In this document: positions 1 through 7,081 of the stretch, piece by piece
How positions within the stretch are numbered: position 1 is the stretch's first letter
Layout: every line of letters begins with the position of its first letter
Position numbers and translations under genes: made by a program
The notes under the pieces: generated by a model
Seen by the model: only the letters and a program-made list of their open reading frames with translations
What the model was told of the DNA's origin: nothing
The model's database searches: none
NCBI GenBank assembly: GCA_035476575.1
Contig: DATILL010000037.1
Span: forward strand, 1-9,037
Length of the DNA: 9,037 bases
Direction: 5' to 3'
Source: DATILL01 sp035476575
GTDB taxonomy: Bacteria > Actinomycetota > Actinomycetes > Mycobacteriales > JACQDL01

Positions 1-765
1 TTCGTCGTGCTGCGCTCGCAGGTCTTCACCGGCGACGCGCTCAGCCACGTGGCGTTTACCGGGGCGCTCGCCGCCCTGGCGTTCGGGGTTGACCCCCGGC
101 TAGGCCTGTTCGCGGCCACCGTCATGGTCGGCGTCGTGCTCGGCCTGCTCGGCAACCGCGGCCGCGCCGACGACGTCGTCATCGGCACGGTCTTCGCCTG
201 GGTTCTCGGCCTCGGGGTGTTCGCCCTGTCCGTCTACACCTCCAGCGCCAGGGCAACGACCAACGGCGCCGCTGGCGTGAACGTGCTGTTCGGGTCCATC
301 TTCGGCCTCAGCCGTGCCCAGGCCGGCGGTGCCGCGGTCATCGCCGCCGTTCTCGTTCTGATCATGCTGCTCATCGCCCGGCCGCTGCTGTTCGCCAGCA
401 TCGACGAAGCGGTGGCGGCGGCCCGCGGCGTCCCGGTCAAGGCGCTCGGTGTCGGCTTCCTCGCCGTGGTGGGAGCCACCGCGGCGGAGGCCACGCAGGC
501 GGTCGGCGCGTTGCTGCTGCTCGGCCTGCTGGCCGCTCCGGCGGGCGCCGCGCAACGCCTGACCAGCCGCCCCTACCTGGGCCTCTGGCTGTCCGCCGCG
601 CTTTCGGTCACGTCGATCGTGGTCGGGCTGACCGCCAGCTACCTGCTGCCCAGGATGCCGCCGAGCTTCGCCATCCTGGCCGTCGCCGCGGCGGTCTACG
701 CCGGGACGTTCCTGGTCGGACCGGGCCAGGACCGGGCGGCGGCCCGCGCTACGTACCCCGAGTGA
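1..765 (+). CDS. ABC-3 family zinc/manganese ABC transporter permease, 5'-truncated
   Basis: This is the membrane subunit of an ABC importer for Zn2+ or Mn2+ (ZnuB/AztB/MntB type), working in the cytoplasmic membrane with an ATPase and a metal-binding protein not seen here. The frame is open from base 1 to TGA at 763-765, giving 254 codons. Family-typical sequence (GDALSHVAFTG at residues 11-21, then GVDP at 29-32) begins almost at the edge. The first in-frame GTG, at base 7, is therefore probably internal, and the true start lies upstream. Hydrophobic segments lie at about residues 34-51, 59-79, 110-127, 149-178, 193-216 and 222-239. The stretch at about 149-180, rich in Ala, Gly and Leu (ATQAVGALLLLGLLAAP), is the characteristic ABC-3 core. 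The tail after residue 240 is short and charged. The metal cannot be read from this fragment. Its partner genes should lie just before the window. It converges on the next gene, with a strong hairpin between them. The family call is firm; the exact ortholog name is not. Confidence 0.93.
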   Translation, partial: FVVLRSQVFTGDALSHVAFTGALAALAFGVDPRLGLFAATVMVGVVLGLLGNRGRADDVVIGTVFAWVLGLGVFALSVYTSSARATTNGAAGVNVLFGSIFGLSRAQAGGAAVIAAVLVLIMLLIARPLLFASIDEAVAAARGVPVKALGVGFLAVVGATAAEATQAVGALLLLGLLAAPAGAAQRLTSRPYLGLWLSAALSVTSIVVGLTASYLLPRMPPSFAILAVAAAVYAGTFLVGPGQDRAAARATYPE

Positions 766-812
766 ACAAGCGCTACCCTCCGCTCGCACCAACGGGTGTC
801 ATCGGCGGACGA

Positions 813-904
813 GCGGCGTGTCCTGTGGATCTACGGCGACAGCGGGTCGGTGCCAGCCGTCGACCGGCTGCGACCCGTTCGACCAAGATCACAGGACACG
901 CCGC
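813..904. terminator. Long nested inverted repeat between convergent genes, probable bidirectional terminator
   Basis: The outer arms 813-827 (GCGGCGTGTCCTGTG) and 890-904 (CACAGGACACGCCGC) are perfectly complementary over 15 bp. After one bulged G the pairing continues for three more base pairs (829-831 with 887-889). Inside lie a second stem (841-849 with 871-879, one G-U pair) and an apical stem (854-859 with 865-870, loop TCGAC). The structure starts 48 bases after the permease stop and ends 14 bases beyond the stop of the minus-strand gene, so it can serve both transcripts. It has no clear T run, as is common for strong actinobacterial hairpin terminators. The role is inferred from position and structure. 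A cruciform or protein-binding site is the alternative. Confidence 0.7.
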
Positions 905-917
905 GGGCAGGCCTCCG

Positions 918-2240
918 TCAGGCTTTGACCTTTTCTGAGCCACTCAACGCACCGGCGGTCACGACCGAGAACGCCGACTGCGCGCCGTCAGCCGGGCCAC
1001 TGCTGGTCACGACCGAGAAGGGCGATGATGGGGGAGCTGGTGGAGCGTCCTCGTCCGGGAGGCTACGGGTCACGACCGAGAACGCCGATGGCGGAGGGAC
1101 ATAGTCGGCCGAGCTACCGGTGACGACCGAGAACGACACCGCCGAGTATGCGACCGCATGGGCCGCTGGCCTCGGCGTCGTCCCTGCCACCCGGCGGGGT
1201 GGCGCGCTGGGGGGAGGTGGCGCGCCCATGCTGACCGCTCCCGCCGCATCAGGGGCATGGGCAAGCTTCGCCGGCTGCGGCGGCCGGGCGGGTGGCTGGG
1301 CGGGCCGGGCGGCGGCCTTGGCCGGGGCGCCAGCCGGAGCGGCACTGCCGATGACGACCGAGAACCCCGTCGCTGAGCCAGCGGGTGCGTCGGACGCGGG
1401 CATGGTCGGGACAGGCGGCGCGGCCATGCTGACCGCCCCGGCCGGCTCAGGAGCAGCGGAGCTGGCCTCGGGAGACCCGGTCGCGTAGCGCTGTCCGGCG
1501 GGCTGGGCGGGCTTCGCCGGGGCGTCGCTGCCGGTGACCACCGAGAACGCCGGTGCGACGGCTGCCGAGCTGGTCGGGCTCGGCGGTGCCGCCGGGGCGG
1601 GCGGCGTGGCCATGCTGACCGCCCCGGCCGAACCGGTGCCGGGATACCCCGCCGTACGCACGGCCAGGCCAGCGGGCGCCGTCGGGGCGGGCGGCGTGGC
1701 CATGCTGACCGCCCCGGCTGGCTGGCCGCCGCGGTAGCCGGCAGGGAGGGGCTCCGTCGCGTGGTGCCGGCCTCCGGTCCTCGCCGGAGCGCTGCCGGTG
1801 ACGACCGAGAACGCCGACGCCGGACCGGTGGGCACCGCGGGGGCGGGCGGCGTGGCCAGGCTCACCGGACCGGCCGGCCCGGCGGCACCGGAGCCGGGAA
1901 GATCTGCTGCATAGTGCCGCCCGGCGGGCTTGGCCGCCTCAGGGCCCGACTGCCAGGCCGTCGTGGTGGGAGCCGGCGGTGTCCAGGCGACCGGCGGACG
2001 TGCCGCCGGTGCCGGTGCCGCCTCCCCGGGGGGGATCGCGCCGGCCGCGATCACCGGACCGGCTGCACTGATCTGGGTATCGGTGGCGTACGATCGTCCG
2101 CCACCGACCCGAACGGGCTCCTCAGCCGCTCGCACCGATGTCTCGGACTGCTGCGACTTGCCCAGAAGCGGCCCGATCAGCATGGCGAGGACTACGAACC
2201 CAACCAGCAAACCAACAAGGGATAGCGAGAGCCACTCCAC
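918..2240 (-). CDS. Membrane-anchored Pro/Ala-rich protein with three repeated short motifs, function unknown
   Basis: I do not recognise this 440-residue protein. The start is GTG (2238-2240), supported by GGAGG five bases upstream; the stop is TGA at 918-920. One hydrophobic helix lies at about residues 5-27, followed by Lys28, with no cysteine lipobox or LPXTG sorting motif. A single signal anchor is therefore likely; the topology is undecided. The rest is low-complexity Pro/Ala/Ser/Gly, probably disordered, with three motifs. Motif A, G[GRQ]x[YH]A, begins near residues 47, 106, 156 and 248. Motif B, GAVSMATPPAP and variants, begins at 124, 176, 206, 268 and 334. Motif C, FSVVTGS and variants, begins at 144, 232, 293, 370, 387, 408 and 424. 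The order A-B-C recurs, and the last 71 residues are a run of four C motifs. No enzymatic domain is visible. It is convergent with the permease and lies downstream of treXY on the same strand, but a 273-base gap and its own ribosome site suggest separate expression. The coding call rests on the helix, the ribosome site and motif conservation in this frame only. Confidence 0.85.
   Translation of the reverse strand: MEWLSLSLVGLLVGFVVLAMLIGPLLGKSQQSETSVRAAEEPVRVGGGRSYATDTQISAAGPVIAAGAIPPGEAAPAPAARPPVAWTPPAPTTTAWQSGPEAAKPAGRHYAADLPGSGAAGPAGPVSLATPPAPAVPTGPASAFSVVTGSAPARTGGRHHATEPLPAGYRGGQPAGAVSMATPPAPTAPAGLAVRTAGYPGTGSAGAVSMATPPAPAAPPSPTSSAAVAPAFSVVTGSDAPAKPAQPAGQRYATGSPEASSAAPEPAGAVSMAAPPVPTMPASDAPAGSATGFSVVIGSAAPAGAPAKAAARPAQPPARPPQPAKLAHAPDAAGAVSMGAPPPPSAPPRRVAGTTPRPAAHAVAYSAVSFSVVTGSSADYVPPPSAFSVVTRSLPDEDAPPAPPSSPFSVVTSSGPADGAQSAFSVVTAGALSGSEKVKA
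957..1811 (-). repeat. Seven interspersed 15-bp repeats encoding FSVVT
   Basis: Near-identical 15-mers lie at 957-971, 1005-1019, 1068-1082, 1119-1133, 1350-1364, 1533-1547 and 1797-1811. All are in the same frame of the minus-strand gene, where they encode FSVVT (FSVVI in the 1350-1364 copy). The three nearest the 3' end of the gene are identical (GGTCACGACCGAGAA on the plus strand) and use GTG for the second Val. The copies at 1119 and 1797 are identical to each other and use GTC. The codon split suggests that the terminal cluster arose by a separate, later duplication. Confidence 0.9.
1593..1718 (-). repeat. Perfect 36-bp direct repeat pair (1593-1628 and 1683-1718) encoding motif B
   Basis: Bases 1593-1628 and 1683-1718 are identical over 36 positions. 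They are offset by exactly 90 bp (30 codons), so the reading frame is kept. They encode motif B copies two and three (AGAVSMATPPAP). Related, diverged copies lie at about 1209-1241, 1407-1439 and 1830-1871. Identity at the DNA level, silent positions included, points to recent duplication or gene conversion and makes slippage or recombination here plausible. Confidence 0.85.
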
Positions 2241-2245
2241 AGTTG

Positions 2246-2250
2246 CCTCC
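2246..2250 (-). promoter_or_regulatory. Ribosome binding site deciding the GTG start of the motif-repeat gene
   Basis: The plus-strand CCTCC reads GGAGG on the minus strand, five bases before the GTG at 2238-2240. This near-ideal Shine-Dalgarno fixes the start and places the predicted membrane helix at the very N-terminus. Confidence 0.8.
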
Positions 2251-2337
2251 TAGACAACATCGATGCGGCTCGACGACGGCCCAGAGTCGCCGAGCCCCCG
2301 TAATGCATACGATCCACCGCTGCGCCGTGGCTGGCTA

Positions 2338-2352
2338 GTCCACATCGTGGAC
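2338..2352. promoter_or_regulatory. Small dyad GTCCAC-ATC-GTGGAC, possible operator
   Basis: The perfect 6-bp arms 2338-2343 and 2347-2352 flank a 3-base spacer. The dyad lies about 100 bases upstream of the GTG start of the motif-repeat gene, in otherwise featureless non-coding DNA. The symmetry resembles a dimeric repressor site. No regulator family is recognised, and such short dyads occur by chance in G+C-rich DNA. Confidence 0.25.
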
Positions 2353-2487
2353 GAGAGCATGTTGACGCGACACACCGTCGAACCGGGCTGGCCGACCCCT
2401 CCTGCCTGCCCTTTCATGGACCCGAGCGCGGACCCGCCGGGCCCGGAAGGTGGACAGCTCGGCGCCCGGTTCGCCCAACTTATCCCT

Positions 2488-2507
2488 GCCGGGGTCGCGG
2501 GCCCGGC
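2488..2507 (-). terminator. Weak hairpin just downstream of treY
   Basis: GCCGGG (2488-2493) pairs with CCCGGC (2502-2507) around an 8-base loop, beginning seven bases past the treY stop on the minus strand. There is no T run and the stem is only 6 bp. It is placed where the treXY transcript should end but is not convincing alone, so some read-through into the downstream minus-strand gene is possible. Confidence 0.25.
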
Positions 2508-2513
2508 CGACGG

Positions 2514-4787
2514 TCAGGCAGGGGCGAGGAGGGCGACCGGGTACCGCCAGAGGAGCTCGTGCAGCGGGACTGGCCCGGCCGGGTAGCGACGGGCGGTCAA
2601 GGCGTCCACCGCCGGCCAAGGCAGCGGGAGCGTCGTGTCGCCCAGGCCGCCGCGCAACGCCAGCCGGAGCGGCAGCCGGGTGACCACGGTGACCGCTCCG
2701 CCCCGGTCGAAGGCGACCACGTGGTCGGCGGCCGGGCCGTTCGCCAGCACCGGCCGGTACGACGCGAACAGCTCGGGGAAGTCCCGGCGCAGCCGCAGCG
2801 CGCGGGAGACCACCATCAGCTTGGCGGCACCGGAGTCGTCCACCGGCGGCAGCCAGCCGCTGTCGAGCCGGTCGAGCAGGTCGCGGCGTGCCGCGAAGTC
2901 CACCGGCCGCCGGTTGTCCGGGTCGACCAGCGAGAAGTCCCACAGCTCGCAGCCCTGGTAGGTGTCCGGCACGCCGGGCATGGTGAGCTGGACCAGCTTC
3001 TGGCCGAGCGAGTTGGAGTAGCCGAAGGGGGCTAGCACGCGAGCGAACGACGCCACGTCCCGGTGTGGCTCCGAGCGGTCGTAGATCCGGTCGATCGCGT
3101 CGTGCATGGCCTGCTCGAACGCCGGGTCCGGGTCGTCCCAGCACGTTGAGGTGCTGGCCTCGCGGGCCGCCTTCTCGGCATAGGCGTGCAGCCGCTCCCG
3201 TTCGATCGGCCACGAGCCAGCCACCGTCTGCCACAGAAGGTGGGCGAACGCGCCGTCCGGGATGGGTGCCGCCGCCATCCAGCGGCGGACCGCGGCGGCC
3301 CACTCCACCGGCATCTCGGTGAGTACGGCGAGCCGGGCACGGACGTCCTCGCTGCGTTTGGTGTCGTGGGTGGACAACGTGGTCATGGCATGCGGCCAGC
3401 GTTCGTGCCGGGCCGCGCAGAAGGCGTGGAAGTCGGCCGGTGACACGCCGAAGCGAGCCGGGTCGCCGCCCACCTCGTTCAGCGCGACGAACCTGGTCCA
3501 GCGGTAGAAGGCGGTGTCCTCCAGCCCCTTGGCCATCACCGCGCCCGAGGTCTGCTGGAACCGGATCGCCAGCTCGTCGGCCGGGTCGGAGAGCCGGGGG
3601 AGCAGGCCGTCCAGGGTGGCCGCGAGGTCAGGCCGGCGGCGCCGGACGGCGACCGCGGCGGCGGCGAGGTGGTCGGCACCGATCGGCAGGTAGGACCGGT
3701 AGACCCCGAAGCAGGCCAGCAGCTCGGCCAGCGTCTCCTCCACCGCCAGTGCGCTCCCCGGCTCGACCAGCCGGGCCAGCCGCCGCAGCTCGGCCCGCAG
3801 CATGGTGGTGGCCACGCCGAGCTTGCTGTCGTGCACCAGATCCGGCCACGTGACCACCGCGCCGGTCAGCTGGGTGTCGAGCGTGGTGAACGCCGGCTCC
3901 GCCGTACCGTCCAGGAACAGCCCGCAGGTCATGCCCAACGCCTCGTAGCCGGTTGTGCCGGCGACCGGCCAGCCCGCAAGCTGCTCGCCGCGCTCGAGGA
4001 TCTTCTCCACCACCAGCCAGGCGTCGGGCACGGATGCCCGCAGCCGGGCCAGGTAGCCGGCCGGGTCGCGCAGCCCGTCCGGGTGGTCCACCCGGATCCC
4101 AGCCACGCCGTACTCGGCGCACCAGCGGAACACCTCGCCGTGGGTGGCGGCGAAGACAGCCGGGTCCTCGACCTGCAGCGCGGCCAGGTCGCTGACCGCG
4201 AAGAAGCGGCGGTAGCTGATCTCGGTGTTGGCCCGGCGCCAGGACACCAGCCGGTAGTGCTGCCGCTCGTGCACCTCCCCGGGCGAGCCGTCCCCGGTGC
4301 CCGGGGCCAGCGGGTACCGGCGCTCGTGGTAACGCAGCTCGCCGTCCGCCACCCGCAGGTCGTCGAGGGCGTCGGGGGAGTCGGCCAGCACCGGTATCAG
4401 CAGCGGCCCGCGGCTCCAGTCGATGTCGAACCAGCCCGCGTACGGCGAGCCGGGGCCGAGCCGCAGCACGTCCCACCAGGCCGGGTTGGCCGCGGGCACG
4501 GCGACCCCGGCGTGGTTCGGGACGATGTCCACCACCAGGCCGAGATTGTGCTCGCGCAGGGCCGCGACCAGCCGTTCCAGGCCGCGCCGGCCGCCGAGCT
4601 CGGCGTTGACCCGGGAGTGGTCCACCACGTCGTAGCCGTGCGCCGATCCGGGCGTGGCCTGCAGCAACGGCGCGGAGTAGAGGTGCGTGACGCCGAGCGC
4701 GGCCAGGTAGCCGCTCAGCTCGGCGGTCGCGTCCAGGTCGAACCCGGGCCGGACCTGCACCCGGTACGTCGAACGTGGTACCCCCAT
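2514..4787 (-). CDS. treY: Maltooligosyltrehalose synthase TreY
   Basis: TreY (EC 5.4.99.15, GH13_26) is a cytoplasmic enzyme that converts the reducing-end alpha-1,4 bond of maltooligosaccharides to an alpha,alpha-1,1 bond, giving maltooligosyltrehalose for TreZ to cleave. The 757 residues are close to family length. The family opening is present: STYRVQ at residues 6-11, then YLAALGVTHLYSAPLL at 27-42. GH13 landmarks follow: DIVPNH at 87-92; GIRVDHPDGL at 230-239 with nucleophile Asp234; VVEKIL at 259-264 with acid/base Glu261; and THDTKR at 473-478 with the transition-state Asp475. The TreY-specific stretch PGVPDTYQGCELW occurs at about 604-616, and VDPDNRRPVDF at 621-631. The ATG start at 4785-4787 lies one base after the treX stop, so translation is probably coupled; upstream GGGCGG is only a weak ribosome site. 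All catalytic residues are intact. treZ does not follow, which is unusual for this locus. Confidence 0.97.
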   Translation of the reverse strand: MGVPRSTYRVQVRPGFDLDATAELSGYLAALGVTHLYSAPLLQATPGSAHGYDVVDHSRVNAELGGRRGLERLVAALREHNLGLVVDIVPNHAGVAVPAANPAWWDVLRLGPGSPYAGWFDIDWSRGPLLIPVLADSPDALDDLRVADGELRYHERRYPLAPGTGDGSPGEVHERQHYRLVSWRRANTEISYRRFFAVSDLAALQVEDPAVFAATHGEVFRWCAEYGVAGIRVDHPDGLRDPAGYLARLRASVPDAWLVVEKILERGEQLAGWPVAGTTGYEALGMTCGLFLDGTAEPAFTTLDTQLTGAVVTWPDLVHDSKLGVATTMLRAELRRLARLVEPGSALAVEETLAELLACFGVYRSYLPIGADHLAAAAVAVRRRRPDLAATLDGLLPRLSDPADELAIRFQQTSGAVMAKGLEDTAFYRWTRFVALNEVGGDPARFGVSPADFHAFCAARHERWPHAMTTLSTHDTKRSEDVRARLAVLTEMPVEWAAAVRRWMAAAPIPDGAFAHLLWQTVAGSWPIERERLHAYAEKAAREASTSTCWDDPDPAFEQAMHDAIDRIYDRSEPHRDVASFARVLAPFGYSNSLGQKLVQLTMPGVPDTYQGCELWDFSLVDPDNRRPVDFAARRDLLDRLDSGWLPPVDDSGAAKLMVVSRALRLRRDFPELFASYRPVLANGPAADHVVAFDRGGAVTVVTRLPLRLALRGGLGDTTLPLPWPAVDALTARRYPAGPVPLHELLWRYPVALLAPA

Positions 4788-4788
4788 G

Positions 4789-6897
<2,109 letters not shown>

Positions 6898-6901
6898 GCG
6901 G

Positions 6902-6909
6902 CTCCCTTT
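6902..6909 (-). promoter_or_regulatory. treX ribosome binding site
   Basis: The minus strand reads AAAGGGAG, ending four bases before the treX ATG at 6895-6897. It supports this start, which also matches the conserved family N-terminus (WPGAPYPLG). Confidence 0.7.
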
Positions 6910-7052
6910 CAGCGGTGATCACGCGACACTAATGCACGCGGATCGAGGGCAGTCCGGCACCCCGTTACCCAATGTCGCGGCCGGGTTACTATCCGGGCGC
7001 TCCGGTACCCGGTTCCGGCTTGCGCGGCACCGTTCCCGAGCCCGCGGGCGTG

Positions 7053-7074
7053 TTGTCGTACCACGGCCTACCGT
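7053..7074 (+). promoter_or_regulatory. Possible uvrB promoter, PafBC (RecA-NDp)-like
   Basis: TTGTCGTAC (7053-7061) is followed after 7 bases by TACCGT (7069-7074). This resembles the actinobacterial LexA-independent DNA-damage promoter, remembered as TTGTCRGTG-N8-TANNNT. It differs in the last bases of the first block and is one base short in spacing. If TACCGT is the -10, transcription would start at about 7081, one base before or at the GTG of uvrB. That fits the absence of a ribosome site. This is a by-eye match only. Confidence 0.35.
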
Positions 7075-7077
7075 GGT
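7060..7077. promoter_or_regulatory. 7-bp-arm palindrome next to the uvrB start, possible operator
   Basis: ACCACGG (7060-7066) and CCGTGGT (7071-7077) are perfect inverted arms around CCTA. The site overlaps the proposed uvrB -10 element and ends four bases before the GTG at 7082. A protein bound here would occlude the promoter. If the transcript starts further upstream, it would instead form a small RNA hairpin beside the start. No regulator is recognised. Confidence 0.4.
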
Positions 7078-7081
7078 CCCT

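Larger units (their letters stand above)
2251..2513. other. Non-coding gap between treY and the motif-repeat gene
   Basis: I see no convincing gene here and no remnant of treZ. The gap should contain the promoter for the minus-strand gene ending at 918, but no clear -35/-10 pair stands out. Reading the minus strand, TATGCA near 2304-2309 is the only faintly -10-like element. Structures present are a 6-bp-arm dyad at 2338-2352, a 10-bp palindrome CCGGGCCCGG at 2437-2446, and a weak hairpin just past treY. Confidence 0.5.
6910..7081. promoter_or_regulatory. Divergent promoter region between treX and uvrB
   Basis: No gene lies here. For treX, the minus strand has TAGTGT (6926-6931) as a weak -10 candidate about 30 bases before its ATG, and the palindrome GTGATCAC (6915-6922) sits just downstream of it. 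For uvrB, one -10 candidate is TACTAT (6987-6992), with GTTACC 17 bases upstream as a poor -35; this would give a leader of over 80 bases. A second, nearer candidate is described separately at 7053-7074. I see no LexA box of the CGAAC-N4-GTTCG type. Confidence 0.45.

Noticed and set aside
796..1737. Several plus-strand open frames across the motif-repeat gene
   Set aside because: They are fragmented shadows. The minus-strand frame has a ribosome site, a membrane helix and motifs conserved in one frame throughout.
957..1811. Repeated 15-mers suggestive of a CRISPR array
   Set aside because: Spacing is irregular (from 48 to 264 bases between starts), the units are short, and all copies are in frame within one coding sequence.
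2242..2258. GTTG/CAAC pairing around the ribosome site of the motif-repeat gene, a possible translational switch
   Set aside because: The stem is only 4 bp with a 9-base loop, too weak to sequester the site.
2437..2446. Palindrome CCGGGCCCGG in the gap after treY
   Set aside because: It has no loop, no T run and no extension, and is expected by chance at this base composition.
6898..7081. SOS (LexA) box for uvrB
   Set aside because: I looked for CGAAC-N4-GTTCG and close variants and found none in this interval.
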